Positions 1 to 12,578 of a stretch of 64,000 nt of DNA are shown here, in pieces; positions within the stretch are counted from its first letter, which is position 1; the number at the start of each line of letters is the position of its first letter. The notes under the pieces are model-generated. The model was not told where the DNA came from and ran no database searches. It saw only the letters and a list, made by a program, of their open reading frames with translations. Source of the stretch: Vigna angularis. Its lineage: Eukaryota; Streptophyta; Magnoliopsida; Fabales; Fabaceae. Made by a program: the position numbers and the translations under genes. The DNA lies in assembly GCF_016808095.1 (NCBI RefSeq), contig NC_068979.1:22961444-23025443 (forward strand), written 5' to 3'.

Positions 1-377
1 TCTCCCCATTGTTTGTATCGTAATACAGTACCCCTTCTCCTTTCCTTTTCTGACAATCTCGCACCTATCATCGTTAATTAGTTTCAAGAAAATAAAACAC
101 ATCGAAAAACAATACATCCACTTTACCATATCTCTAATAATATACCAATATGTCTAATGAAATCAAATTAAAAATATGAAATAGACATAATTAAAATATT
201 ATTATTTAAGTTATCAAATTATTTAATTTATTATATTTAATGGATGTTAAAATATTAACGTTTCTAATTTTAAGTTGCTCCAAAGGTCACAATGTAATTT
301 TCAAAAGAACTATACGTCACTTAACACAAAATTTGACAGGATGTGTTAATGTGGGTGATACGATATTAACAAATTGC

Positions 378-380
<3 letters not shown>

Positions 381-457
<77 letters not shown>
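381..457. repeat. Compound (TC)n(TA)n microsatellite
   Basis: About 16 TC units pass directly into about 22 TA units. It is a simple-sequence repeat with no coding meaning; the reading frame through it only gives Ser-Leu and Ile-Tyr runs. The flanks (1-380 and 458-1362) are AT-rich and I see no gene in them; 1130-1360 is somewhat less AT-rich but unrecognised. Confidence 0.97.
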
Positions 458-459
<2 letters not shown>

Positions 460-1367
460 TAATATATTAGAAAATGATTTTTTGGTAACAGACCAATTTA
501 AATTTCAATTCACAAATTAATTATATATTTTTATTTATAATAGAAACTATTTTACATATTAATAATATTTAGTATATAAATTAGTATCTAGATTAGGTAT
601 TCTAATGACTAATTATTTTTTCCTTTAAAATTGGTTGCTATTTAATAATTTTCTTACAGTGGAAAATGGGTTAGGAGGAAAACAATATTAAAGCATCATT
701 TCAAATTACACTATCATTTCAAATTACACAATGTATGAAATATTGAATTTATTGACAAAAAATTATTAAAGGATGAAAATTTATCAAGGAAAATTATCGA
801 TGAGTTTTGATAGTTTATTTATTGACATAAATTTCGCAGTTTAATGAATTGTGTTAGTGTGGTTCAATCATCTATTAGTAAATTTTGTCAATAAGATTGT
901 TGTAGTTGTTTATCGAAAGATATGTTTCCTCCATTCTTATGTCACAAGCAACCTCAGCCTTCTCCCATTTTCCTTTTTCTCAAAATCTTTTACTTCTCCA
1001 AAATTTTGTCTCAAATTCTTCCTCTTCCATGTTCCAATTTCCCATACCTTCCTTCTTTACTCAATATTGCTTTCAAAAACCCAACTTTGAGTGAGGATTT
1101 GGGTGTCTTTAGGTGTTAGTATTGACATCTCTAGGTTAGGTCTCCCAGGCATTTCGACAATGCTCCCAATTGAATAATTAGTTCGTAATGCCTTGCCACC
1201 CTAGTAGGTCGCTAGCGTTTTGTCGCAGGAAGCCTCATCAATGTCAATTTGGTCTGAGATTGTCCGTTTTAAGGAGCCCCGTCGATGACGATTTTGTCTG
1301 ATATTGGTTAGATGTTCTTATTTTGTTCTTGATTTAAAGTTCAGGGATTGTGATTTTGGTTTTTCTC

Positions 1368-1882
1368 TCTTAGAATTCCAAGTGTGAGTCTAATCCTACA
1401 TTGGGTAGAAATGAGAAAGTACAACATCATATAAAGGTGAAATGTCTCCTATTGAACCTCCTCCTCCATAAACCTAACAAGTGGTTTCAGAGTCTGGTTC
1501 ATCTTGGTAATCGGCTCAGATGAGTACAATGGTTCCTGTATCAAAAGCCTTCCTAGCAAAGACTTGCAGGTAAGCGTGTCCTGTTAAGATGAACGACAAT
1601 ACGAGGAGTACTTGTGATTGGGAATGCTTTCGCTAGAGGGATAGTATACCAATTTGGAAGGGACTCACCTTTGAAAGGGGAGATTGTTATAATTCCAAGT
1701 GTGAGTCTAAGTCCCACATTGGGTAGAAATGAAAAAGTGGAGCAACATATAAAGGTGAAGACCTATTAATCCATTACCTTAAGATTTTGGGTAGAGAATT
1801 ATGTCAATCCCTTATGTGTTTGGACTCATATCTCATTGGTGTTGTGTCTCCCAAATGAATCTCCTTTTTTATAAACCTAACA
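1368..1882 (+). mobile_element. TRIM-type miniature LTR retrotransposon
   Basis: Two related LTRs flank a ~200-bp non-coding interior. The 3' LTR is 1685-1882 (198 bp). The 5' LTR is 1368-1479 and lacks about 85 bp from its middle. A degenerate initiator-tRNA-Met-type primer-binding site (TGGTTTCAGAGT versus the usual TGGTATCAGAGC) lies just after the 5' LTR at 1482. A purine-rich tract (GAAAGGGGAGAT) ends just before the 3' LTR. The 5-bp sequence TTCTC occurs on both sides (1363-1367 and 1883-1887), as expected for a target-site duplication. There is no coding capacity, which is normal for TRIMs. The interior resembles the remnant at 6.9-7.2 kb. Confidence 0.75.
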
Positions 1883-2005
1883 TTCTCTTGGAGTTTAGCA
1901 TTGTGATATATGAGCCAGTAGATGAGATAGGTATATGTGGTTCATTTACCATGCTTGATAGGATAAGTGATTTAATTTGTGAATTCTTAATTTGTTAAGA
2001 TCTAC

Positions 2006-2007
<2 letters not shown>

Positions 2008-2055
<48 letters not shown>
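2008..2055. repeat. (TA)n microsatellite
   Basis: Uninterrupted TA dinucleotide run of about 46 bp. From here to about 3.9 kb the DNA is AT-rich and I see no gene or recognisable element. Confidence 0.95.
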
Positions 2056-2057
<2 letters not shown>

Positions 2058-4006
2058 ATATGTGAAATGCAAGGATTTATTGGTCATGTAACTTACTTGG
2101 ATTGCAATTTTCTAGGTGCAAGATCAAATCTACCAAGCATGGTTTCACGTTGATGTTGATACAATAGAAAGATTTAAAAGAAAGTAATCATTAGCCCCAA
2201 AATGGTTTCTATACTACCAATAAAATATTGGTTATATGATTGTTATTATATTTGAAATAAGTAGATTGGGTATTTTCTTCTTTTTGTTGTTTGATCCTTA
2301 ATGACTATTGATGATTAGTTTAAAAATTTTCTTAGTTTCATCATTAGTTTCCTTTCAACATGATTCAATGTTATGTTTAGGAATTATATTATATATTGTA
2401 GTCTAAATTTTGTGTTTCGCTCTGTCTATGTTAAAAGCATGAGAACTGAATTGCACCTTGTGTTCATTTCTTTTTTTACTATTGATCATTAGTAAAAGTC
2501 TAAAAACATTTTTCTTTCTATTTGGGTTCCAATTATAGGTTGTGAATTTGTACTTTTGTTGATTTGAAAAAAGAAATTGTATTGAACTTTATAGTTCAAT
2601 ACATGTGTCTTTTTTGCATGGTCATGATTCTAAGAATTCATGATTTGATAAAATTAGGGAAAGTAAGATTGATAAAGTATCCTTTGCACATGTGATGAGT
2701 GTCTGAAATTGAGATTGGTAGATACTTTTATTGAATTAGAAGTTCTAATATTTCATGAGTGTATTAGGTTGACACATTAGTCTCTTTACATGGTCATCCT
2801 GAAAAGATTGAATATTTTAACATCTTAAACTCAATAAGAATGACATTTCAAGTTCATATTGTGTACTTAACAAATCTTTTTCTCTATTTTCCAAATAAAT
2901 GCAGTAATTTGACTCTTGTTGAACTCCAATAAACATAATATGACTTTCTTTCATAGAGTCTAAAAAGAGTAACTTATAGTTTAAATATTTTAAGTTTTAG
3001 GAAATTGCAACCACTAAAAGAGTACCTAATTAGTAACTAATTTATACATTAATTTTTTCAATAGTCAAAATTTTCGTAGTTAATGTTAGTGATCACTTTA
3101 TAAACTATTTTAGATACCAATAAATTTAAGTTTATAATTTTGCCTTAAAATTGGTTATTATTTAAGGATTTTATGGCTGTGAAAAAAGTTTAATTTCTAC
3201 TAAAATAATTGCTCATAAAAATATTATTATAGGTGATATTAATTGAGCTGCTATAAAATTGTGTTTTGACTTGTAAATATAGTTCCTAACTCTTAATAAA
3301 TACTTGCTCTTATAACTAGGAGTTATAGATAGGTCACATTTGATTAGCTTAAACTTTTATCTTTTACACAATATTTATAATATCTTTACTTCTTTTAAAA
3401 TAAAAAGAAAGTGAATAAAAAGTATATCGTCACTTTATTATTTTTTGTCTTTATTTGTATGCATTAAAATTATAAAAAATAAGAAAACCTAGGACATAAG
3501 ACCGTGTTAGTAATAGAAAACACCACAAGAAAAAAAAATTAAAGAAAAAAACTCAAAAATCAACATATTAAATTGGTATTGACTGAGTAAACAATGTGAT
3601 AAATTCCAAAAAAAGAAAAAAGTATATGTTGAAGGGATTTGAATGTAATATAGTAAATTCTATAACTGAAAAAAAAGGAAAATGAGAAAAAAAAATGTAT
3701 TGTAGTCATATAAATTCCATTCATGAATGAAAAAAAAGAAAAAATCAATATAATGTACATGTGTCGAGGTAGTAATCATGAATGATTTCGAGTTTTTCTA
3801 ATAATATGCTTTCTTAGTATTTTTAGTAGATTAAACAAAATATTAAATATTGTTATCTATATTTTCTTTTCTAAATTTCTTCGTTTTAAAAAAATTGAAA
3901 ATATTTTCTTTCAGGGTTATACATATAGGGTATTCAACCTCTCAGCCTCCATCCCTCAAGAAGATGATGATACTGAGCTTGAACACCAACCTTTCTCAAT
4001 TCTAAG

Positions 4007-4078
4007 TTCCACACTTTTTCTTATCAAAAATAGTTTTCATCGTTCCACACTTTTTCTTATCAAAAATAGTTTTCATCG
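4007..4078 (+). repeat. 36-bp tandem duplication in the 5' leader
   Basis: Two perfect head-to-tail copies of a 36-bp pyrimidine-rich unit (4007-4042 and 4043-4078) lie directly upstream of the ATG at 4101, so they are probably within the 5' UTR or core promoter of the following gene. The exact identity of the copies suggests a recent duplication. Confidence 0.9.
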
Positions 4079-4100
4079 TTCCCCACTTGCTGGGTTAATA

Positions 4101-5305
4101 ATGGCTGCCTCATCTTTGTCACTGACATTCCATATCAGAAAAACCCACAGCGGGATTTCATCTTTCAATTTTCATCCTCTCATCCAAAAGGGTAGACAAT
4201 CTTTTAAATCAACCTTCTCATTCTCAACCCTTCATGGTTCTCCCCATTTCAGACCTCCTATTGCAATTACCCCTTTCCCACTGACCCAAATACGAGCTTC
4301 TTCTGATAAATGCTTTGACCCTGCTGATGAAGCCGAAAGGTTGCTGCTTTCTGGGGAAAAGCCAGTTAAATTCGCCTTCTGGGTCATATTTTGGGCCTCT
4401 TTGTCCCTGGCCTGGTTTGCTGTTTCAAAGGATGCAAATGCTGCTGTTGACTCCATCAAAGCCTCTGGTTTTGGCTTGAAAATTGCCAATTCTTTGAGGA
4501 AATTGGGTTGGCCTGATGGGGTTGTCATCTTCACACTTGCCACTCTTCCTGTGCTGGAGCTTCGTGGTGCTATTCCTGTGGGTTACTGGATGCAACTCAA
4601 CCCCACAACTTTAACAATCTTGTCCATTCTTGGGTTAGTCTTTAAAATTTTTTCATTCTATCGAGCACAATCTTTTATAGTTAATTTTTGTAAGATATTC
4701 TTGAAATTCACTGCAATCCATTTATCCTTACGTGGCTCTCTAGGATTTCCCATGGTTAATTTAACTGGTTTGTTGTGACATTCCTTCTTTACTTGGAATA
4801 GTTATGTCAGATAATATGACATTGTTTGTTTACTGTTGATGTAATTTAAATTGATTTTTTGTAGTTGGATAAACAATATTTGTGTGATTGATGTAGGAAC
4901 ATGGTCCCTGTGCCATTCATTGTACTCTACCTGAAAAGATTTGCGTCTTTCCTCTCTGCAAGGAGCTCTACTGTGTCACGATTGCTTGATATGCTGTTTG
5001 AGAATGCCAAAGAGAAGGCTGGTCCAGTGGAGGAGTTTCAGTGGCTTGGTCTGATGCTATTTGTGGCTGTTCCTTTTCCTGGAACAGGAGCATGGACTGG
5101 AGCATTTGTAGCAGCCATTCTTGATATGCCATTTTGGGCTGCTGTGTCTGCTAATTTCTTTGGTGTGGTTTTTGCTGGGCTGCTAGTAAACTTGCTAGTG
5201 AACCTTGGCCTGAAGTATGCTATCATTACTGGTATCATTCTTTTCTTTGTTTCCACATTCATGTGGAGCATCCTTAGACATCTCAAAACAAGTTTGAGCA
5301 CATAA
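4101..5305 (+). CDS. Plastid-targeted small multidrug export-like membrane protein
   Basis: Two exons, 4101-4633 and 4897-5305, with a GT-AG intron of 263 bp; the join splits a Gly codon and gives 313 residues. Residues 1 to about 65 are rich in Ser, Thr, Phe and basic residues with almost no acids, typical of a chloroplast transit peptide (inference). A membrane segment lies near 91-108. The hallmark motifs of the PF06695 family (putative small multi-drug export protein) are present: ELRGAIPVG at 153-161, GNMVPVPF across the splice junction (~178-185) and PFPGTGAWTG at 237-246. A long hydrophobic C-terminus follows with two or three membrane spans. The ATG has a good plant context (AATAATGGCT). 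The substrate of this family is not established, so 'multidrug export' is only the family label. Reading through the intron would stop at 4778, which is an artefact. The family assignment is from motif recognition, not a database search. Confidence 0.88.
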
Positions 5306-6442
5306 AATTTACGTGAAATGTATGATTCTTCCTTTGTCAACGGGAAAAACCATTGTTAGTTTTGTTATTCGTACTCTTTGTTTTTCATAATAGAGCATCC
5401 TAGTTCAGTTATATGTAAAAGTGAAAAAAGCTGAGATTTTGTATATACCCTTTAAAAAATCATGGGCTGACCGACATTTTTTGTTGGAGAACATCTAGGT
5501 TTACAATATTTTATTGAGTTAAGTATATTTTTAGTATTTGAAAAGTGCAAAAACCAGAATCCAATATTAAAAACTAAATGTGGATATAAATATTCAGACA
5601 TCACACATGTGAATAAGTGTCTTTTCACACCTTTCTTCAAATGATCGGTTCAGTGGCTGCAAGAGCACTAAAGAAGAAGGGTGCGAAATTTTTTTCAATA
5701 AATTTTTGTACAATTGAATATTTATACAACTTCAAATTTGTAAGCTTAAATTTGTATACTTAAAATTTATATGCGCTTAAATTTGCATCACTAACTTCAA
5801 ACATATATTAAAATATGATTGAAAATATTTTATGTAGTTATGTGCAATCACAAATAAAAGAGAACACATTTCTTCTAATCCTTATTTCATCTTATTCAAG
5901 CAAGAGTTTTTTTATGAAAGACTGTGAATTACAAAACTTGGATCGAGTCATCTATACCAAAATTCCTATATGCCAAAATTCCTATACACCAAGATTCCTA
6001 CTCACTAAGATTCCTATCCTACACACCAAGATTAGCAACAACATCCTACCTTATTCTTCATTTCTCGTTTCCAATGCTAAACATCACAATGTATTTCCAG
6101 TAATGTTTGCTTTCGATAAAATGAGCCTCTGAAAATTTTCCTACTTTGGGATTAGAAACAAATGGAATTATAAATTTCAGCAATTCTTTCCCGCATAAAG
6201 AACTGAAAAACAAGTGAAATTTCAACAATAAACCATACTTAATAATTAAAAAAAACATAAGTAATCTTCTCAGCAAAAAAAGAAAAAGAAAAATTAGGAT
6301 ACCAAAGCATGCGAGAAAGATCCTGAAACAGTCACACGGTGGCATGAAATCGGATGAAGATGAAGCTCTCATCGCTGGAACTCTTAATCGTATTCACCGT
6401 AGGAAAAGAGACGCAAGTGCGACATAGTAAGAAAATGAAACT
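5306..6442. other. AT-rich spacer, no gene seen
   Basis: 3' flank of the export-like gene followed by AT-rich DNA. A stretch at 5590-5700 resembles 6745-6840 (shared AAGTGTC...AAGAAGAAGG blocks), suggesting two diverged copies of an unclassified repeat. Open frames here are short and show no codon or domain signal. Confidence 0.5.
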
Positions 6443-6712
6443 TTTGTTGGGTACAAACAAAATCACACATTAGATAAAATTCTTTATATAAACATGAGTT
6501 TATATACACATAAGATACCTTCCTTGATAAGAGGTCTTTTATAGTGGTACCAAAAGCAAATCTGTGAAGGCTTAGCCTAAAGCGGACAATATCTTACCAG
6601 TATGGAGATCTATGGATATGTGTGTATATTGAACCTATACAACAACTTTTTATCGGGCCAAACCTAAAATAATGTTAGGTTTCGCGAACAAACTCAGTGT
6701 GGAGAGGGGGAC
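6443..6712 (+). mobile_element. TRIM-like LTR remnant
   Basis: A TGTTGGGTAC start at 6443-6452, a primer-binding-site-like TGGTACCAAAAGC at 6545, and a purine tract (GGAGAGGGGGA) near 6700 are arranged like a short LTR retrotransposon. No second LTR is recognisable. Treat as a degraded fragment. Confidence 0.35.
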
Positions 6713-6889
6713 AAGAAACAAGAAGGAAGAAATACAAGTCATATTACATATAAATAAGTGTCCTTTTATACTTATGATCGATCGATGACTGACACTAATA
6801 AAGAAGAAGAAGGACACACAATTTTTTTAATATTGTAAACAGTTAAATAATAAACCACATACTTGATTGGACTTATCCATTTTACACGA

Positions 6890-7300
6890 CTGACTGTGGT
6901 CAATTCCTTATATAGTTAAACTCAGATCTCAATAATGTTGTGTCTTCCTAGTGAATCTCCTCCTCTATAAACTTAATAACTGGTATCAGAGCAAGGTTGG
7001 CTCAAACAAGTACAATGGTCTTTGTCTTTAAAGTATTCCTTACAAAGAGTTTCTGGTAAGTGTATTCCGCTAAGATGAACGACAGTACGAAAAAGAGATA
7101 CTCATGGTTGGAAATGCTTTGACTCTAGAAGGGAAGTGTACCAATATGGAAGAGACTTACCTTGGAGATATATCACTATAAAAATCACGTAATATAAGAG
7201 GAGTTTATTTGACTAGAGGGAAAGTGTACCAATATGGAAGAGACTCACCTTGAAAATATATCACTACAAAAATAATGTAATATAGGAGGAGTTTATTTCC
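6890..7300 (+). mobile_element. Degraded TRIM copy with 90-bp tandem duplication
   Basis: 6890-6971 matches the 3' part of the 1.4-1.9 kb TRIM LTR. A canonical PBS (TGGTATCAGAGC) follows at about 6980, and then an interior similar to 1500-1680. The 3' LTR is missing. Instead, a 90-bp unit (7121-7210) is repeated once (7211-7300) with substitutions. Confidence 0.6.
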
Positions 7301-9507
7301 TAATGTTTCTAAATACCCCTTAAATTCTTGACGGTTTTATTAAAACCCCCTTAAATTTCTAACTGTTTTATTAAAACCGCAACTAAGTTTTAAATTTTTA
7401 TTTTTTAAATACTTTTCGGTGGATTCTCAAATAAACCACTCATAATTCTTTTAAAAAATTTTAATTCCCTTAATTTCTACTTCCGCAAAATTGATCCTGC
7501 TTCATCTTCACTTCTTTCTCTTTCTTGACTTTTTCATATATTTTTTCTTTACTTTTTTTCTTTTTTGTGAAAACGTTGTTCTTCTTCTTTCCTTCCCGTA
7601 ATCTCTAAGTTCATTTTCGGTTGTTTTTCACTTCCTGCCACCACATCGTAATATGGGAGCTCGTATGAAAAGTTTTATTTCTAGCCTCGATGAAGCTTCT
7701 CTGGACAAGTGCCATATGATTATCAGGAGAAGTTCACAAAATGGGAGGTTGGGGCTTGGCTAAATGCAACGAAAGGAGAATATAAGCATGTCTATCTTTG
7801 ACACTTTCATTCAACTTCGATATTCATCTCCAAGGTTTGGCTTCATTGTGCCTTCATGTCTGTTGCCCGTACATAATTGGTAATTTTCATCTTTCCTTTT
7901 TTATTTTGCAATAGAATGGGGGAATGAAAATAAATTAGAGTTTCATTATTGACAAAAGTAGGAAAGAATTTACGATTTTACTCTTGAGTTTTTATAATTG
8001 ATTTGGGGTTTTCTACGATTATTTCTAAATAACGCGATTTGGAATCAAACAAACATAGTGAGATAGATGAGTGATACATTGTGATGAAAATTGTGAAAAA
8101 GCATGACTATGGAGGACACTTTTAAAAGAGAAGTAAACTCATCATCACCAATGCTATGGAGCACTTCCTTCGCGTTTGAGAGATTGATAATGGTAATTCT
8201 TACGAGATTCATTTTAGAGACAAAATCAACTTTCCTTTAGCTTATTACTTGTTTAAATCCTCTCTTTCATCTTGTTTTAGTGTTTATCTATATTTTGGGT
8301 TACATTAAGTAATTAATACTCTTATCCCCTCTTTTTTATCTATTTTGATATTAGGAAGATCCTCCTTTACATTGCTTATTACTTGTTTAAATCCTCTCTT
8401 TCATCTTGTTTTACATTGAAGAGTCTTAGTGACCCATAGATCTTGGAGGGCTGCTAGGGTTTGTGGGAACACTCCCTTCTACCTCTTTGGGTTCTTCTTC
8501 TTCTTCCATGATCATTTTGTAAGCTCAAAGGCTCTCCATATTGGGGATAGATGTAACCTCTGAATTCTTGTGTATTTGTTGGATGATTCAAATATATATA
8601 TGCTTTTTCTATCAATTGCCACTATTCTTTTTTCCATTCTTAAAGCTTGCATGTAATATGTTCATGGCTTGATCTTTGATTCATAGGTATGGAAATGTAT
8701 GTTGTGTATCTAGAACTGAAATAAGAGTCCTAGTGGTTCATTGATCATAGGGATGGAAGATGATTCACTTATTGTCTTAGATCATAGCTCTTAATGCGAG
8801 TTTTGCTTGTTAATTAATCAAGGGATTGTTAGTTAATAAGTAAAAGCTCTTTCACCTAAGGGATTAGGGCTAGAGTAATTTTGTGGATTGAGTTTATTAA
8901 TTTGATGGAGAAGAGATGAAATTGTGTATGCACAAGAGTGAATTAGTGAAAGCTAACCTTAACAATGTCACTTCATATCATTTCTAGTATATTTCATTTT
9001 AAAATGTCTTCAAACACCAAAGTCTAATTTTGTATAGTTGAAATTTTATCTTCTTTGTACTTATTTGTCAATTGATGTGTTGTTCTTGAGTTTATATGAG
9101 TTATTAATAATGCAATTAACTAGTATTATACGAATATATTGGAAAAAACACTTGATCTTATCGGTTAATAATAATAATAAAATAATAATTTGTAAAGTTG
9201 TAAGTGGAATGTAAGAGAAAACTATAACACAAATATATCAAAATATAATAAAATAATAAAATGAATTGAAATACAATAAGATAAAAAAAAATCATACTAT
9301 TCGTTGATTTATAATGGAACGAAACGTTTTAAAAACACTGAACAAAATTTGTTAGAACTTTCTTAATTCTCTTACCATTCTTATACGAAACGTACCCCAA
9401 TATTTACACAAAATTGAGATTAAACAAGGGAATGAAATAAACATAATCAATCTTCCAATCCACATCTTTCTCCTTCCTTTTACATTTAACATTTTAAGAA
9501 ATAAAAT
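7301..9507. other. Non-coding spacer with LTR-like and duplicated tracts
   Basis: No gene is seen. A 40-bp perfect direct repeat occurs at 8240-8279 and 8374-8413. The stretch about 8410-9130 reads like a worn LTR of a large retrotransposon (promoter-like and poly-T/TTG-rich), but without coding domains or clear ends, so the assignment is weak. Short repeated motifs (ACCCCCTTAAATT) occur near 7310-7370. Confidence 0.3.
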
Positions 9508-10382
9508 TCAAAAGCCATAGTCATAATCAGAGTTTGACTTTTGCGTATACGAGAGCATATCCGGTGTTAGACGAAGCAAACGAATGCTCCTCTCCATTTT
9601 AAGTTCAGTCACACGTTGAACCGTAGCATTGTGTTTTTGCAAGTTTTCCAAAGAGATAATCTTTGTATAAAGATCATATTGAAGTTGTGCCAGTTGCTCC
9701 AATTTAGCAATCTGCACATCTAGGTCAATCACATTCGCACGGTTCAACTTTTCAAGCACATCGTTTGCAATTTCCTCAACCATTTCAAATTCTGTCCTGT
9801 ACCACAACATCACACAGAATGCAATCTATTACAACCTCAAACATTCACAAAAATCTATTTCATGTTTAAGCAAAACTAAATAACGAAATAGAGTTACCTG
9901 TTGGCGTCGGTGCAATCCCAACCAGAAAAATTTGCTGCTTCCACCAAAGCATTCCTCCATTCTCGTACCTTCTTCTTCTCCTCAAAATGTCGCTCATGTT
10001 TGGCAAAAGCCTCAGCAAAGGTTCCTCTCTGATTCCTCACATCAGAAGGATCAATGTCATAGAAAACAGGCAATACAATATACCTTTTTGTCTTTCCACA
10101 CTCAACTATTTTCACCAGTTCATCCAAACACTTAGAATCTGCATAGTTTTTGGAGAAAACAATCAAAGAGAGTTTGGATTCTTGAATAGCCCTAACATGG
10201 GTTAAGGGCATTTCTTCTCCTCTCTCAACTTTGCACTCTGTGTAGGTTTCGATATCTCGTCTTTTCAAAGCACCATTAAGATGGCTTGTGAATGTCTTGC
10301 GGGTGTCTTCACTTTTAAAACTAATGAACACCTCGTGTTTTTCTGGTTTAGTATTGGAGGAAGATGAAAAGGATGAATACAT
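9508..10382 (-). CDS. TIR-X protein (TIR domain plus short C-terminal module), diverged copy
   Basis: Two exons on the minus strand, 10382-9898 and 9796-9508, with a 101-bp GT-AG intron; 257 residues. A TIR domain spans about 15-155: start VFISFKSEDTR (usual form SFRGEDTR, so two changes), BB-loop region RGEEM near 54-58, and CLDEL at 85-89 with the glutamate (E88) aligned to the catalytic Glu of plant TIR NADases. The tryptophan normally just before that Cys is absent (YADSKCLDEL against SKWCLDEL). LPVFYDIDPSDVRNQ and FSGWDC follow. Exon 2 encodes a ~95-residue helical, coiled-coil-like tail ending in an ERSIRLLRLTPDML motif; there is no NB-ARC or LRR. It is divergent from, and clearly paralogous to, the gene at 12978-13931. 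TIR-only and TIR-X proteins are known immune regulators; activity here is untested. Confidence 0.88.
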
Positions 10383-10479
10383 GATAGACTATGAATATGG
10401 CCAGAAATATTGAGTATGTGAAACTCTATGTCACTAGTGTGTATGTATGTAAAGTTAACCTCTTTAATGATATACTTCG

Positions 10480-10488
10480 CTTTATAGA
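10480..10488 (-). promoter_or_regulatory. Candidate TATA box of the minus-strand TIR-X gene
   Basis: On the minus strand this reads TCTATAAAG, about 100 bp upstream of the ATG at 10382, a plausible core-promoter position. Confidence 0.4.
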
Positions 10489-11039
10489 TTGGCACCACTC
10501 TATAACCCAGGAATAAAGAAGATCAATAATAACGGTGAAATGTCAGAAGCAAGGTCTTTGAAATTTCGTGGTTGTTGCTAATGTGAATGCATTGCACGTT
10601 GAGCACAGAAAAGTCAGCTATGCATGTGAAAAGGATATAGAACAGTCGCAAAACTCGGTTATAATATCAAGTTGGTGTCCAACCAGAAAACGTATTCTGG
10701 TTTTATGAGGTTCGCCAATTTTGACTTTTCATTTCATAGTTACAAATATTAAGAAGAAGCATGTTCTAGATTCTTAGTTGATTAGAAATGGATGAATTTA
10801 CAAAATATAAAAGTGAGCGTAGACTTCACTTTAAAATTTGATATTAGAGTGATTTAAAATCTAACAAATAATGGTTGATTGTGAGATTTGTCGTGTTATC
10901 CATTTGAATAATTTATTAATATTTAATTTTATGTTCAAAATATATATATATTTCGAAGTTAGGGATATTAAAAATATATATATCCATTAAAAGTAAAGCA
11001 GATTTATGATTTTAACGATAAATTTGGCTTATATATTAC

Positions 11040-11350
11040 GAGAATTTTTCTAAGAATAGACAAATTTAGCTTATATATTACGAAAATGGAGAGATTGTAA
11101 AAAAATTGTGTAATTCTTCACAACCCTTCAATTTTACGTAATAGGTTTTTAGTTTTCGTAATTGATTAGAACGCATTGAAGTTGTGAGAGATATGATGAC
11201 TTTAACTTTTCAAATATGGTAGAGCTGAAGTCATCTAAGAAATGCAAAAAATGTATAAGAAATGCATGACTATTCTATTTTCGTAATTTTTTTAAATCTG
11301 TCTATTCTCATAATATATGGGACAAATTTGTCTATTCTTATAAAATAACT
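11040..11350. mobile_element. Foldback/MITE-like element between the TIR-X genes
   Basis: A 17-bp perfect inverted repeat (11051-11067 and 11324-11340) lies inside longer imperfect arms (about 11040-11100 and 11275-11350). A second internal copy of the arm motif (ATAGACA...TTACGA) makes the ends composite. No target-site duplication was identified. Confidence 0.5.
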
Positions 11351-11893
11351 CAAATTTATAGGATGTAAGTTGATGCAAATTTTATTTTAGAAGTTGATTT
11401 TGATAAGATTGAATTAGATTTAAAATTCAAAAAGGTAATACAAAACATTATCTTTTTTTTTATTTGATTATTACAATATGCTATAAAAAAACATTTATGC
11501 TTTACCCAGGAATTCAATGCGCGTTATCTCTTTAGGTTTCTTTATAAACGTATAATAACATTATTTTTTTTTATAGATAGTGAGTCTTCTTAAGCAAAGC
11601 TAGTTTTGTTAAGCAAGACATGAATTAGACTTTACCTAAAGATTACGTTAGTGGAAAGAGATGTCATTAGTCTCTTGTGTTTTCTTAATTATCATGTTGG
11701 CTGGATAATCACTTGATCCCACAAGACTAATTAAGATTAGATAATGGCTCACTTCTAAACCTAAGTTCATCCATAGTTTATATGTCATCTAAAGGTACCT
11801 AACTAACTTGCACTTAATCAATCCTATATTAAGCGAACAGATGATGAGTAAATAAAATAAGACCGAACAATACAAACTCATGGTAATCCTATG

Positions 11894-11897
<4 letters not shown>

Positions 11898-11951
<54 letters not shown>
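11898..11951. repeat. (TA)n microsatellite
   Basis: TA run of about 54 bp in the interval between the divergent TIR-X genes. Confidence 0.95.
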
Positions 11952-11953
<2 letters not shown>

Positions 11954-12264
11954 CATTATCTGCAGTTTCATTCTTCCATAAAAGTTTCCATAAAGAAAAC
12001 TTCCATAAATCAGTTTAACCTTTGAAATTTGTTTCAATGATGAAATGTTTAAAATGGATGACGATTTAGAATGATTTTCATTCACAGTACTTTATTTCGA
12101 AGACCTAAAATTCAAATTATTCGAGCTTTTTAGTCTCTAAAGTGATTATAATTAGTAGTTAATAACGATGATTATACATAACTAAAACATGCATACTATA
12201 AAAATAAACGCATATATGGTATTTTTAATTTAGAGAGACTATTAAAATAAAAATAATTCTTTCG

Positions 12265-12378
12265 CTAGAGAGATAAAGAGTAATTTTACCATTTAATAAA
12301 TAATATACTTTTTCTCGGCTTCACTAGAGAGATAAAGAGTAATTTTATCATTTAATAAAGAGTGTACTTTTTCTCGGC
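12265..12378. repeat. 59-bp imperfect tandem duplication
   Basis: Two copies of a unit beginning CTAGAGAGATAAAGAG (12265 and 12324) and ending in TTTTTCTCGGC. It lies about 600 bp upstream of the plus-strand TIR-X gene. Confidence 0.85.
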
Positions 12379-12414
12379 AAAGGCAAAATATAATAAATAT
12401 AAGAAAAATGACAA

Positions 12415-12578
12415 TGATACGTTAATACAACTTTTTTTTACAACATTTTAATACAATACATGTATTATTCTTTTTATTAAATTTAAAATATATTAATATA
12501 ATATCAAATAAATAATAAATTAGTAAAAAAGTAACACACACTGTATTACAATGTTGTTAAAAAGAAAATTGGTTGAAG
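12415..12578. mobile_element. Small foldback/MITE-like element
   Basis: The left arm (~12420-12470, CAACTTTTTTTTACAACATT) is the imperfect reverse complement of the right arm (~12535-12575, AATGTTGTTAAAAAG). About 160 bp overall, non-coding. Confidence 0.5.
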
